Below, in pieces: positions 54,114-63,243 of a DNA stretch of 64,000 nt (position 1 is the stretch's first letter; every line of letters starts with the position of its first letter). Below the pieces are notes generated by a model that saw only the letters and a program-made list of their open reading frames with translations, was not told where the DNA came from and did no database searches. The DNA is from Poindextera sp965277425 (GTDB taxonomy: Bacteria; Pseudomonadota; Alphaproteobacteria; Caulobacterales; Caulobacteraceae), in NCBI GenBank assembly GCA_965277425.1, contig CBDICR010000007.1, positions 248,001-312,000 on the forward strand, in the 5' to 3' direction. The translations under genes were made by a program, and so were the position numbers.

Positions 54114-54217
54114 GGAGGCTCCAAAAACGAGGGACATCAAACGCGAAAGAACCGGGCTTTTAGCCGCTGACGGCGCGCGGGGGAACGCGCCCGCCGTTCA
54201 CATCCAAGGCATAGGCT

Positions 54218-55765
54218 TCAGGCCACCACCTGCAACCGCTTCAACAGAGGCAATCGCCTCTCGGCCAGTGTGTGGGCCTGGGCGCGGAGCTCTTTCAGGT
54301 TTTCCTCTTCCGTATGAAGCGGTTCACCGTCCTTTATCAGAGATTGGTTCTGCTTCACGAGGATGCTCCAGGCGTCCCTGGCCCAGTCCTCGGGCTTTTT
54401 TAGCCCACGCGCGCGGGCGGCCAGGAACATCTGCTGGAAACGGCCGACGTCGACGCCGCCGCCGATGACCGGCGAGGCCAGCCAGGTCACGTCGCCCGAA
54501 ACGCGCGAGCGCTCGATCAGATGGGCGTTCAAGCGCCGGCAACGCGGCTGGGCAATCTCGACCTGCTCGGCGCTCTGGGCCGGATGCGCCCGGCCGGCGC
54601 CCACCAGCACCGTGATGGCCTCGACCAGGGCGCCGGGCGGCAGGGCCATCAGCGCCGGCTGCTCGGCCAGGTCTCCGATCCGCTTCGGCGCGCCGTCGCC
54701 GGCGGCCAGGGCCTGGATCACCGGGCTGAAGATGTCCTCGCGCAGGCCCACCTTGCCGAGGCCGGCGTCGACCTCGAAGGGGATGTCGGCCGGGTCCACG
54801 GTCAAGGTCACCTCCAGGTCGTTGAGGCGGTCCAGCCGTTCCAGCGGCGTCAACAGCCGCGCGCCGCGGCTGTAGAGGTCGCGGCGGAACTGCTGATTGA
54901 GCAGGTAGTCGCGCACCGTCTCGCGCAGCACATCGTAAGAAATTCCCCCGAGCACATCGCGCTGGGCGGGGGTCAGGTTGTAGGCCAGCAGCTGGTCGAG
55001 GGCGACGGCGGGGGCGGCGAACTTCAGCTTGGCGTCGCTCAGCCACTCGTGCGCCTCGGCGAAATACATCGGCGCCCAGTCGCGGTTGAAATACTCGTGC
55101 GCCAGATATTGCCGATTCTGGCTGGCGATGTTGCCCAGCCGCTCCTTGGCGGTCGGATTGGCGGTGAAGTAGCGCGCGCCGACATCGGCGAGGGTGTTTG
55201 CAAACCCGATGGCGGAGTCGATGCGGCTGACCATGCCCTGGGCATGGGTGCCGGCCGCCTCCATGTGGATCGACATCATGTGGCGCAGCGGCATGGCCGC
55301 GGCCCAGCCGGGCAGGGTGTTGAAGCTGAAATAGACCACCCCGCCGACCTTCAGCCGGTCGCGCAGGATGCCGACCAGCACGCGGCGGTTCTCGTCCGAC
55401 ACCCAGCTCCAGATGCCGTGCAGGACGATGGTGTCGAACTGGGGCAGGTCGTCGCGGGCGGCGAAGTCGGCGAAGCTGTCGTCGAAGAAGCGCGCATCGG
55501 CGCCGGACACCTGGGCCAGGCCCTGGGCGCCCGCCGCCTGCACCGGATTGAAGTCCGTGCCCCAGTATTCGCCCGGCGCGGCGGCGGCATGGATGCTGGC
55601 CGAAAGCCCCTGGCCGAAGCCCAGCTCCAGATAGCGCGCGCCGGTCCGCCGCGGCGGCAGGTGGCCGCTGGTCAGGAGGCTGAAGTCGATCAGGCCGGGC
55701 GAGAGCTCGCGATAATAGCCGTAGGTGTAGTCGATCTCGGCCACATAGCCGGAGGTCCAGTCCAT
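54218..55765 (-). CDS. SAM-dependent methyltransferase with regulatory C-terminal domain
   Basis: A 515-residue protein. The N-terminal class I methyltransferase fold has motif I YLELGFGQG (about 46-54), TDFNPVQA as motif II and a VLHGIWSWV strand. The middle (about 225-310) matches the methyltransferase regulatory domain (MethyTransf_Reg), and the C-terminal region is helical with no clear function. The acceptor is unknown. The gene is upstream of the RNase H-like hypothetical gene on the same strand, with 104 bases between. Confidence 0.85.
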   Translation of the reverse strand: MDWTSGYVAEIDYTYGYYRELSPGLIDFSLLTSGHLPPRRTGARYLELGFGQGLSASIHAAAAPGEYWGTDFNPVQAAGAQGLAQVSGADARFFDDSFADFAARDDLPQFDTIVLHGIWSWVSDENRRVLVGILRDRLKVGGVVYFSFNTLPGWAAAMPLRHMMSIHMEAAGTHAQGMVSRIDSAIGFANTLADVGARYFTANPTAKERLGNIASQNRQYLAHEYFNRDWAPMYFAEAHEWLSDAKLKFAAPAVALDQLLAYNLTPAQRDVLGGISYDVLRETVRDYLLNQQFRRDLYSRGARLLTPLERLDRLNDLEVTLTVDPADIPFEVDAGLGKVGLREDIFSPVIQALAAGDGAPKRIGDLAEQPALMALPPGALVEAITVLVGAGRAHPAQSAEQVEIAQPRCRRLNAHLIERSRVSGDVTWLASPVIGGGVDVGRFQQMFLAARARGLKKPEDWARDAWSILVKQNQSLIKDGEPLHTEEENLKELRAQAHTLAERRLPLLKRLQVVA

Positions 55766-55835
55766 GATCGCTCCGCAACGGTTTTCCGCCCGGGCGGACA
55801 GGAGGCTCAGCGGCCGACGGTGTCAATCGCGGCCT

Positions 55836-56216
55836 TCAGGCTAGGTCGGTTCGGCTGAAACCGTCGCCTTTGAAAAGAAGTCGGTCGCCACTCGTCTTGG
55901 CCAACGCATAGGCGAAACAGTCGCCATAGTTCAGAGACGCGGGGTGTCGCCCCTTGCCGTATCGTCGCCAGGCCAACCTGGCGATTTCGGCCTGCTCGGC
56001 ATCGACGGCTACAATCTGAATGCCCGTTCGATAGACGAGAAGATCCAGGTCGCGTGCGCCGTCATCGCCTTTTCGCGTTTCGATCACGATCGAAGCCTCC
56101 AAGAGGCTTGCGGCGGACAAGAACCGCAATGGAGCTTGCTCGATGGCCGCTGCAAATTCGACGGCTTCGGGTTCGCCGAGAAGAATCGCGATGATCGCCG
56201 AGGTGTCGATGACCAT
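55836..56216 (-). CDS. vapC: VapC-type PIN-domain toxin
   Basis: A 126-residue ribonuclease toxin. Acidic metal-site residues are D4 (VIDTSA), E40 (LLEAS), D99 (NYGDCFAYALA) and D118 (FKGDGFSRTD), all as in VapC. Its start overlaps the VapB stop by one base (TGATG), the standard antitoxin-first arrangement. Confidence 0.93.
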   Translation of the reverse strand: MVIDTSAIIAILLGEPEAVEFAAAIEQAPLRFLSAASLLEASIVIETRKGDDGARDLDLLVYRTGIQIVAVDAEQAEIARLAWRRYGKGRHPASLNYGDCFAYALAKTSGDRLLFKGDGFSRTDLA

Positions 56217-56497
56217 CAGCGCGGCAGGCCGTGGTCGTCGTAATCGAGGATCTCATCAGCGGGACGGAGGTCCAGGTCGGGCAGGGCGGCGCAGTGGCTG
56301 CCGATCTGCAAGATGTCCTCCCTGAGGCTCCGGCCTTTCGCGCTCGCGCGCACCCGCTGCAGCCGTTCCTCGACCGCCTTTCGAATGGTCATCGTCAAAC
56401 CGTCGCCGGTCGCCGCCGCCAGCTCCCGTATGGACCGCTCGGTCGCTGCGTCTTTGATATTCAGAGCCGTTTGGGCACCTTGGTAGAAATTATCCAC
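56216..56497 (-). CDS. vapB: VapB-type antitoxin (PSK/Rv0623-like)
   Basis: A protein of about 93 residues that neutralises VapC and represses the operon. LNIKDAATERSIRELAAATG...RKAVEERLQRV is the PSK transcription-factor DNA-binding part, and the tail REDILQIGSHCAALPDLDLRPADEILDYDDHGLP is the toxin-binding segment. The start is uncertain: GTG at 56497 (or TTG at 56500) is the best reading, since no ATG precedes the LNIKD block. The start lies inside a likely operator. Confidence 0.88.
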   Translation of the reverse strand: MDNFYQGAQTALNIKDAATERSIRELAAATGDGLTMTIRKAVEERLQRVRASAKGRSLREDILQIGSHCAALPDLDLRPADEILDYDDHGLPR

Positions 56498-56503
56498 CAA
56501 GGT
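56477..56503. promoter_or_regulatory. Likely VapB operator
   Basis: ACCTTGGT (56477-56484) and its exact complement ACCAAGGT (56496-56503) are separated by 11 bases and overlap the VapB start region, a position that suits autoregulation by the antitoxin. Confidence 0.5.
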
Positions 56504-56539
56504 AGATAGCCGCGTCCGAACTCACATTCAAGGCGCTCG

Positions 56540-57544
56540 CTAGCCCAGCTTCACCAGCATCTTGCCCAGGTTCTCGCCCTTGAACAGTTTCAGGAAGGCG
56601 TCCGGGGCGCGTTCGATGCCCTCTTCGACCGTCTCGCGCCACTTGATCTTGCCCTCGGCGGCCCAGCCGGCCAGGTCCTTCACGAAGGCCGGCATCATGT
56701 CGAAGTGGCTGGAGACGATGAAGCCCTCCAGGCGCAGCTGCTTGCCGACCGCGGCGGTCAGGCCGCGCACGCCGGTTCCAAGGCCGGTGTCGTTGTACTG
56801 CGAGATCATGCCGCAAAGCGCGAACCGCGCGAAGGGATTGGCGGCCATCAGCGCCGCTTCCAGGTGGGTCCCGCCGACATTCTCGAAATAGACGTCGATG
56901 CCCTTGGGCGCGGCGCGCATCAGGGCGGCGGTGAGGTCCGTTTCGGCCTTGTAGTCGATGGCGTGGTCGACGCCGATCTCCTTGAGGTAAGCGATCTTTT
57001 CCGCCCCGCCGGCCGAGCCGATGACGGTATGGCCCTTCAGCTTGGCGATCTGGCAGACGATCTGGCCGACCGCGCCGGCGGCGGCGGAGACGAAGACCAC
57101 GTCGCCGTCCTTCAGCGCCGCGATCTTCAAAAGGCCGACATAGGCGGTCAGCCCCGGCATGCCGGCCGCGCCCAGGAAGGCCTGGGGCGGCAGGCCGTGG
57201 GTGTCGAGCTTCTGCAAGGCCGCGGCCGGCGCGTTGAACGCCTCGCGCCAGCCGAAGAAGGTCGAGACCAGGTCGCCGGGCTTGAAGCTGGGGTCGTTGG
57301 AGGCCGTGACCTCGCCCACCGCGCCGCCCTGCATGGCCTCGCCGAGCTGAAAGGGCGGGCTATAGCTCTTCACGTCGTTCATGCGCCCGCGCATATAGGG
57401 ATCGACCGTCATCCACAGGTTCTTCACCTGCACCTCGCCCGGCCCCGGATCGGAGACCGGAACGGTGGCGATCTCGAAATTGTCGCGGGTCGGCACGCCT
57501 TGCGGCCGCGACTTCAAGCGAACTTCGCGCGAGTTGATCGTCAT
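56540..57544 (-). CDS. NADP-dependent oxidoreductase, medium-chain (curA/leukotriene-B4 dehydrogenase type)
   Basis: A 334-residue zinc-free medium-chain reductase. ATG at 57544; the longer reading from 57580 is not supported by family length. LKSRPQGVPTRDNFEI, then LWMTVDPYMRGRM at the N-terminus, GMPGLTAYVGLL, the nucleotide motif AAAGAVGQIVCQIAKLKGHTVIGSAG and YFENVGG are typical of the family that reduces double bonds next to a carbonyl. A divergent Gfo/Idh/MocA gene lies 141 bases away. Confidence 0.92.
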   Translation of the reverse strand: MTINSREVRLKSRPQGVPTRDNFEIATVPVSDPGPGEVQVKNLWMTVDPYMRGRMNDVKSYSPPFQLGEAMQGGAVGEVTASNDPSFKPGDLVSTFFGWREAFNAPAAALQKLDTHGLPPQAFLGAAGMPGLTAYVGLLKIAALKDGDVVFVSAAAGAVGQIVCQIAKLKGHTVIGSAGGAEKIAYLKEIGVDHAIDYKAETDLTAALMRAAPKGIDVYFENVGGTHLEAALMAANPFARFALCGMISQYNDTGLGTGVRGLTAAVGKQLRLEGFIVSSHFDMMPAFVKDLAGWAAEGKIKWRETVEEGIERAPDAFLKLFKGENLGKMLVKLG

Positions 57545-57685
57545 GTCGGGCAATCCTTGTGCGTTGCAACTGAAAATCAAACACCCGTTTAGACCAACTG
57601 CAAAGCCGCGTCATCGGCGATGGACAAATGGGTTCGGCCCCGACACAGGTTCGCCCGAGCGCGATTTGCGGAAAGGATTAAGGCC

Positions 57686-58600
57686 TTGGGTCGAGTGTTG
57701 CGTGCGGGAGTCGTCGGCGCCGGCGTGTTCGGCGGCTATCACGCGCACAAGTACGCGGCCCTGGCCGATGTCGAGCTCGCGGCCGTGTTCGATCCGGATC
57801 GGGCCCGCGCGACGGCGCTGGCGGGCGAACTCGGCATCGCTGTGGTGGACGACCTCGACGCGCTCCTCGGCCTTTGCGAGGTGGTCAGCATCGCCTCGCC
57901 GGCGACCCGGCACGCCGAGCAGGCCCTGAAGGCGTTGAAGGCGGGCCGTTCGGTCTATGTGGAAAAACCGCTGGCGACTTCGCTGGAGGAGGCCGACCGG
58001 CTGATCGCCGCGGCGCGAGACGGGCCGGTGCTCGCCTGCGGTCATCTGGAGCGGGTGATGTTCGCCGCCATGGGCCTTTTGCAGATCCCCGAGCCGCCGG
58101 CGGCCCTGTTCGCGGTGCGCAAGGGCCCCTGGAGCCCGCGCAACGCCGACGTCTCCTGCGTGCTCGACCTGATGATCCACGATATCGACCTGGCCCTGGC
58201 CCTGAACCCGGCCGAGCCCTTGGCGGTGGAGGCCGAGGGCCGCGCCTCCAAAGGCCCCTTGCTCGACGAGGTCCGCGCCGACGTCACGCTCAGTGACGGC
58301 TCGACGCTCATCCTGGAGGCCTCGCGCATCGCCGAGGCGCGCGAGCGGCGCATGCGGCTGGTCTATGCCTCGGGCGAGGTCGAGATCGACTTCCTCACCG
58401 GCGCCTTCAGCAACACCACGCCCTTTGACCTGGACCCCGACTTCGCCGACACGCCGGCGGGCAAGGACCGGCTGGGGGCCTCCCTGCAAGCCTTCCTGGC
58501 CGCCGTGCGCGGCGAAGCGGCCCGGCCGGCGGTGACCGGCGAAGAAGCCGCCCGCGCCCTCGACCTGGCCCTGGCGGTGGAACAGGCCGCCGCAGGATAG
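57686..58600 (+). CDS. Gfo/Idh/MocA-family oxidoreductase
   Basis: A 304-residue NAD(P)-dependent dehydrogenase. TTG at 57686 is chosen because AAGGA lies 8 bases upstream; GTG 57695 or ATG 57620 are alternatives. The cofactor motif GAGVFG is in the first 15 residues, EKPLATS follows the fifth strand, and CVLDLMIHDIDLAL supplies the family's catalytic His-Asp block. Substrates are usually sugars or polyols; this one is unassigned. Confidence 0.88.
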   Translation: MGRVLRAGVVGAGVFGGYHAHKYAALADVELAAVFDPDRARATALAGELGIAVVDDLDALLGLCEVVSIASPATRHAEQALKALKAGRSVYVEKPLATSLEEADRLIAAARDGPVLACGHLERVMFAAMGLLQIPEPPAALFAVRKGPWSPRNADVSCVLDLMIHDIDLALALNPAEPLAVEAEGRASKGPLLDEVRADVTLSDGSTLILEASRIAEARERRMRLVYASGEVEIDFLTGAFSNTTPFDLDPDFADTPAGKDRLGASLQAFLAAVRGEAARPAVTGEEAARALDLALAVEQAAAG

Positions 58601-58693
58601 GCGGCAAAATCACCCAACGATCATCCCCGCGCAGCGGTGACTCGAGCATTTTGTCCTGGAAAGCGCGACGTTGCGGTAGGGCGGCAAGGTCGA

Positions 58694-58784
58694 CCACCAA
58701 GCACACCAAGAACACCAAGAAGAGGGCTTGCCGCTCACGCAGCGGCCAAGCTCGGCCCCTTGGTGACCTTGGTGTGCTTGGTGG
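58694..58784. repeat. Inverted pair of 9-bp-period arrays (ACCAAG type)
   Basis: Three units CCACCAAGC, ACACCAAGA, ACACCAAGA at 58694-58720 face three complementary units at about 58758-58784. The tail at 58785-58820 (AAAAGCCTGGGTCCCCG, then ACGGGGATGAG) is closely related to the tail of the element at 53083-53171. No gene is enclosed. Confidence 0.7.
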
Positions 58785-58830
58785 TCAAAAAGCCTGGGTC
58801 CCCGTTTGCACGGGGATGAGCGGATGAGAA

Positions 58831-60759
58831 TCAGGGCTTGGGCAGGTTCTCGATGGTGATCTCCGGGAGGGCGTCGGCCGGAGTGAAGCCGAAGACGCGG
58901 CCGTAGAAATAGAGTTCGGCCTCCTTCGCGGCGATCAGGGTCTCGGCGCGGCGGAAGCCGTGGCTCTCGCCGGCGAATTCCAGATAGGCGACCGGCTGCT
59001 GGCGCTTGCGCAGGGCGTCCAGGATCATGTGCGCCTGGTTGGGCGGCACGATGGGATCTTCCGAGCCCTGGAAGATGATCAGGGGGCTGGCGAACCCGTC
59101 GAGGTGGTTCAGCGGCGAGCGCGCGTCATAGACGGCCTTGGCCTCGGGGTAGGGGCCGACCAGATTGTCCAGATAGCGGCTCTCGAACTTGTGGGTGTCG
59201 CGGGCCAGGGCGCCGAGGTCGGCGACGCCGTAGAAGCTGGCGCCGGCCTTGAAGACGTCGCTCTGCGACAGGGCGGCCAGGACGGTGAAGCCGCCGGCGC
59301 TGCCGCCGTGGACGGCGATGCGGTCCGGATCGGCTAGGCCCTGATCGGCCAGGAAACGGACGGCGGCGACGACGTCCTGGACGTCGACGACGCCCCACTG
59401 GCCGTTCAGGCGCTGGCGGTAGGCGCGGCCGTAGCCGGCGGAGCCGCCGTAATCGACGTCGACGATGGCGAAGCCGCGGCTGGTCCAGAACTGGTTGGCC
59501 AGGCTGAGCGACGACGAGGCCTGGCCGGTCGGGCCGCCGTGCACCTGCACGATCAGCGGCGGCCTCTCGCCCGCCGGCGCGGTGAAGTCGCTATTGGCCG
59601 GCGGATAGTAGAGCGCGTGCACCTCCAGGCCGCCAGCGCTCGGGAAGGCGATCGGCTGGGCCAGCGAGATATGGCGGTGTTCGATCGCGGCCGGGGAGGG
59701 GCGGCGGATGACGCTGGAGGCGCCGGTCTCGATATCGACGGTGACCACCGCGCCGGTCTGCAGGCCCGACGCCGCCGCCATGGCCACGGTGCGCTCGTCC
59801 AGGGCGTGCAGGGCGCCGAAGACGCTGAAGGCCACGGCGATCTCGCGCACGTGGTCGGCGGCGGGATCGATCACCACCAGATGGTCGCCCTGGGCGTCGC
59901 CATAGGTCGCCGCGATGCGCCCGCCCGCCATCACGGCGTAGTTCGACTGGCCCAGGCCCCAGAGCGGCCCGGCGAACTCGGCGTCCTTGGCCAGGAGCGC
60001 GCGGGTCTCGCCGCCCCGCCGGACATGGAGGTTCCAGAACCCCGTGCGGTCCGACATGAAATAGAGCGCGCCGTCCGCGCCCCATTGCGGCTCCATCGCC
60101 GATTCCGCGCCGCCGCCGGCGACGAGCTCGACCTTGCCCAGCCCGTCCGGCCCCAGATCGGCGACATAGAGCCGGGTGTCGTCCCAGGGCATGTTGGGGT
60201 GGTCCCAGGCCATCCAGGCGAGGCGCCGGCCATCGGCGCTGATCCGCGGATAGGCCACGAAATCGCTGTCGCCAAACAGCACCTGGCCAGGCTCGCCCGC
60301 CTCGCCCGAGAGCCTGACGATGGCGTTCCTGACGTCGGCGGGATCGGTGTGGTCTTCGCGCACGCAGATCAGCCCGCCGCCGGGCGCGGCGACGGCGTCG
60401 GCGTAGCGATAGCCCGCCGGCGTCAGCGCCACGGGCGCCGCGCCGAAGGCCTGGGCATAGAGCCTCTGGTCGGTGAAGTTCGAGAAATAGAGGGTCTCGC
60501 CGACGACGACATAGGCGGCCCCGCCGTACTCGTGGACGCGGGTGCGGACGCTGAATCCCTCCGGCGTCAGTTCGCGCACGCCGCCGGCGTCGCCGGTCAT
60601 GGCGACCATGCGCCCGGCCTGGTCGGGCCGGTTCTCCAGCCAGAACAGCCGCCCACCCTCGGTGCGCAGATCGGAAACCCCGATCGCGCCCTTGGCCAGG
60701 CTTTCGGCGGAGATGGGCGAGGCCCATGTCCCGTAGGGCGCTTCTACGGAGGCGGCCAT
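58831..60759 (-). CDS. S9 family peptidase (prolyl oligopeptidase/acylaminoacyl peptidase type)
   Basis: A 642-residue cytoplasmic serine peptidase. The N-terminal half is a beta-propeller of WD40-like strands (e.g. RISADGRRLAWMAWDHP, SAMEPQWGADGALYFMSD). The C-terminal alpha/beta-hydrolase domain has HGGPTGQA (oxyanion region), the nucleophile S487 in HGGSAGG, an acid in FQGSEDPIVPP and the catalytic His in GESHGF. No signal peptide. It is 21 bases downstream of a GNAT gene on the same strand. Confidence 0.93.
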   Translation of the reverse strand: MAASVEAPYGTWASPISAESLAKGAIGVSDLRTEGGRLFWLENRPDQAGRMVAMTGDAGGVRELTPEGFSVRTRVHEYGGAAYVVVGETLYFSNFTDQRLYAQAFGAAPVALTPAGYRYADAVAAPGGGLICVREDHTDPADVRNAIVRLSGEAGEPGQVLFGDSDFVAYPRISADGRRLAWMAWDHPNMPWDDTRLYVADLGPDGLGKVELVAGGGAESAMEPQWGADGALYFMSDRTGFWNLHVRRGGETRALLAKDAEFAGPLWGLGQSNYAVMAGGRIAATYGDAQGDHLVVIDPAADHVREIAVAFSVFGALHALDERTVAMAAASGLQTGAVVTVDIETGASSVIRRPSPAAIEHRHISLAQPIAFPSAGGLEVHALYYPPANSDFTAPAGERPPLIVQVHGGPTGQASSSLSLANQFWTSRGFAIVDVDYGGSAGYGRAYRQRLNGQWGVVDVQDVVAAVRFLADQGLADPDRIAVHGGSAGGFTVLAALSQSDVFKAGASFYGVADLGALARDTHKFESRYLDNLVGPYPEAKAVYDARSPLNHLDGFASPLIIFQGSEDPIVPPNQAHMILDALRKRQQPVAYLEFAGESHGFRRAETLIAAKEAELYFYGRVFGFTPADALPEITIENLPKP

Positions 60760-60780
60760 TTGTTGAACTCCTGGAAAGGC

Positions 60781-61410
60781 TTAAGCCGGCGTCCTCGCCT
60801 TGCGCCACATGGGCCAGAGGGTCGGCCCGTCCGGAAGCTTGATCTCCCCGGTCACCTCGAAGCCGAAGCTGGCATAGATCGGAATATTGGCCTGCTTGCT
60901 GGACTCCAGATAGGCCGGCATACCCGAGGCGTCGGCATTGGCCAGCTGCCGGCGGATGACCACGCCGCCAAAGCCCTTGCCCTGGCTGGCCGGATCCGTG
61001 CCGATCGCCTGCAGATACCAATGCGGCTCATGCGGATGGCGCTTTTCGATCACGTCCATGACGCCGACCACATGCGCCGCGCCGCCCAGGCCGAAAAGGC
61101 CGAGGAACTCGACGCCGTTGGCGATGTACTGCCACCAGGGGATTTCCCACTGGCCTGGCGGCCGCCACAGGGCCGCGGCCTCGTAGCCGCTGGTGACGTC
61201 GCAGGCGCCGTAGGGCAGGCCAAGCTTGAACAGCAGCTTGAACAGGCGGGGCATTTTCGCCGCGCGCGTCGCCTCGTCCTTGAGCAGGAAGCAGATCAGC
61301 GGGTCGTCGAAAAAGGCCCGGCCCAGGGTCTGCGCCAGCGGATCGGCGTCCGCCCAGCTCGCCGATCGCGCCAGCACCCCGGCCTCGCGCGCCGTCGTTT
61401 CCGCGCTCAT
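60781..61410 (-). CDS. GNAT-family N-acetyltransferase
   Basis: A 209-residue acetyltransferase. The C-terminal part shows the acetyl-CoA-binding pattern HWYLQAIGTDPASQGKGFGGVVIRR (motif A, Q/RxxGxG/A) followed by YLESSKQANIPIYASFGFEVTGEI (motif B). The N-terminal half is less conserved. It leads the unit with the S9 peptidase. The acceptor is unknown. Confidence 0.9.
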   Translation of the reverse strand: MSAETTAREAGVLARSASWADADPLAQTLGRAFFDDPLICFLLKDEATRAAKMPRLFKLLFKLGLPYGACDVTSGYEAAALWRPPGQWEIPWWQYIANGVEFLGLFGLGGAAHVVGVMDVIEKRHPHEPHWYLQAIGTDPASQGKGFGGVVIRRQLANADASGMPAYLESSKQANIPIYASFGFEVTGEIKLPDGPTLWPMWRKARTPA

Positions 61411-61796
61411 CTGCGGGGTCCTCCGTCCCGTTCCGGCTCGTGTCTAACGGGAAGGCTTGGCGATAGGAAGCCGCGAGCGCGCTGCATTGCGTCGACGCCG
61501 GTGGCTTGGACGCTCTTGGACAAAAACCTTCTCCCGCGAGGAAGCCGTTGCATGACTCGACAGGCCATCTCCAAAGCCCCTTCCCCCTTGCGGGGAAGGG
61601 GTTGGGGATGGGGGTGTCAGCGCAAGCCTCGCCGATTTGGACGGAATTTCCCAAGCGGCTAACCGGACGCGTCGGCGCTACACCCCCTATCCCTAACCCC
61701 TTCCCCGCAAGGGAGGGGGGAATTTTGCGGAGATTCTACTAGGGGGGAAGGCGGGATGTCGGCGTCGGGACCAACCTGAACAGATAGGGCTCACAC
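61411..61796. other. Intergenic region with a long inverted repeat
   Basis: No gene is seen. The region separates two minus-strand units. Its central part is the inverted repeat at 61577-61719; the rest shows nothing recognisable. Confidence 0.5.
61577..61719. repeat. Inverted repeat with ~40-base arms
   Basis: The arm at 61577-61617 (CCCCTTCCCC..TTGCGGGG..AAGGGG tract) is matched in inverse at 61680-61719 with few differences. Each arm also contains its own small CCCCTTCCCC/GGGGAAGGGG hairpin. It is typical of a dispersed intergenic element. Confidence 0.7.
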
Positions 61797-62330
61797 CTAG
61801 CCCGCCTTTTTCGCCCGTTCGATCCCCGCCGTCACCATGGCCCTGGCCTCGTCGGCGTCGCCCCAGCGGGTGATCTTCACCCACTTGCCGGGCTCCAGAT
61901 CCTTGTAGTGGGCGAAGAAGTGCTCGATCTGCTGGATCGTGATTTCCGGAAGGTCGGTGTAGTTGGCGATGTGGTCGTAGCGCGGGGTCAGCTTGGGCGC
62001 CGGCACGCCGATCAGCTTTTCGTCGCCGCCGGCCTCGTCCTGCATGATCATCACGCCCACGATTCGGCAGCTCAGGATCGCGCCGGGCGCGATGGCGCGG
62101 GTATTGGCCACGATCACGTCGCAGGGATCGCCATCTTCGGACAGGGTGTGGGGAATGAAGCCGTAGTTTCCAGGATAGCGCATGGCCGTATAGAGGAAGC
62201 GGTCGACCATCAGGGCGCCGGACGCCTTGTGCATTTCGTACTTGATCGGCTCGCCGCCGATCGGCACCTCGACGACCACGTTCACCTCATGCGGCGGATT
62301 GGCCCCGATGGGCACGGCGTCGAGGTTCAT
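61797..62330 (-). CDS. ppa: Inorganic pyrophosphatase, class I
   Basis: A 177-residue Mg-dependent enzyme hydrolysing pyrophosphate. ATG at 62330. EVPIGGEPIKYE, YPGNYGFIPHTL and the metal-binding DGDPCDVI motif are canonical, as is the C-terminal HFFAHYKDLEPGKWVK. It is divergent from a methyltransferase gene across 60 bases. Confidence 0.97.
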   Translation of the reverse strand: MNLDAVPIGANPPHEVNVVVEVPIGGEPIKYEMHKASGALMVDRFLYTAMRYPGNYGFIPHTLSEDGDPCDVIVANTRAIAPGAILSCRIVGVMIMQDEAGGDEKLIGVPAPKLTPRYDHIANYTDLPEITIQQIEHFFAHYKDLEPGKWVKITRWGDADEARAMVTAGIERAKKAG

Positions 62331-62390
62331 CGTGGGTCTCCGGCGGTTTGGGTCTGACGACGCGGCTAGCCATGCCATAGGCTGGAACCC

Positions 62391-63173
62391 ATGAGCGAGA
62401 CCTACGATCCCGATCTTTTCGGCGGCGCGGCCGAGGACTACGCCCGTTTCCGGCCGCCCTATGCGCGCCAGGCGATCAACCACGTCATCACAGCCTTCGG
62501 CCTTGGCCGCCGCGATCGGGTGCTGGACCTGGGCTGCGGGCCGGGAACCCTGACGATCCCGTTCGCCCAGGTCGTTGCGAACGTGGTCGCCATGGACCCC
62601 GATCCCGGCATGATCGCCGAGGCCCGCCGCCAGGCCCTGGCGGCCGGCCTGGCCAATATCGACTGGCGCAACGCCGGGTCGAAGGAGCTTGGCGCGGTCG
62701 ACGGCCCGTTCAAGCTGGTGGTCATGGGCCAGTCCTTCCACTGGATGGACCGCGACCAGGTGCTGCGCGACCTCTACGATCGGGTCGAGGCGGGCGGCGG
62801 CATCGCCATGATCGCGCCGGGCCAGCGCCGGCCGCAGGAATCCTGGGAGGCCGAAGCCGCGCGCCTTGTGCGGCGATACCTGGGTGAACAGCCCTGGCAT
62901 CCGCAACGCAACCGTGAGCCCCGGCACGAGCCGGCGCTCGAGCGGTCGCGGTTCGCGATCACCTCCTATGTCGAATTTCCCTCGACCCTGACGCGCGACA
63001 TCGCCTCGGTCATCGGCTGCCTCTACTCGAACTCGGGTTCGACCCGGCGACGTCTGGCGGGCCGCGAAGCGGCGTTCGAAGCCGATATTCGCGCGGCGAT
63101 GCTGCGCCTGAACCCCGCGGGCGTTTTCCACGAGACGCTGGAGACCGGGGTGCTGATCGCCATGAAGCGCTGA
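62391..63173 (+). CDS. Class I SAM-dependent methyltransferase
   Basis: A 260-residue methyltransferase of the UbiE/Coq5-like or type 11 group. Opening FGGAAEDYARFRPPYARQ is typical, and motif I is VLDLGCGPGTL (about 44-54), followed by VVAMDPDPGMIAEAR and QSFHWMDRDQVLRDL. The acceptor is unknown. It stands 70 bases before ilvD. Confidence 0.9.
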   Translation: MSETYDPDLFGGAAEDYARFRPPYARQAINHVITAFGLGRRDRVLDLGCGPGTLTIPFAQVVANVVAMDPDPGMIAEARRQALAAGLANIDWRNAGSKELGAVDGPFKLVVMGQSFHWMDRDQVLRDLYDRVEAGGGIAMIAPGQRRPQESWEAEAARLVRRYLGEQPWHPQRNREPRHEPALERSRFAITSYVEFPSTLTRDIASVIGCLYSNSGSTRRRLAGREAAFEADIRAAMLRLNPAGVFHETLETGVLIAMKR

Positions 63174-63243
63174 GCGCGAGCGGCCTTTGCGCTTGGCCGG
63201 CCGCTCGGCTAGGAAACCCATCCGTTTTTCGAGTGAGCCCGCC

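Noticed and set aside
59539..61662. Long plus-strand frame opposite the S9 peptidase and GNAT genes
   Set aside because: The peptidase shows a complete catalytic triad on the minus strand, and the plus-strand product has no recognisable features.
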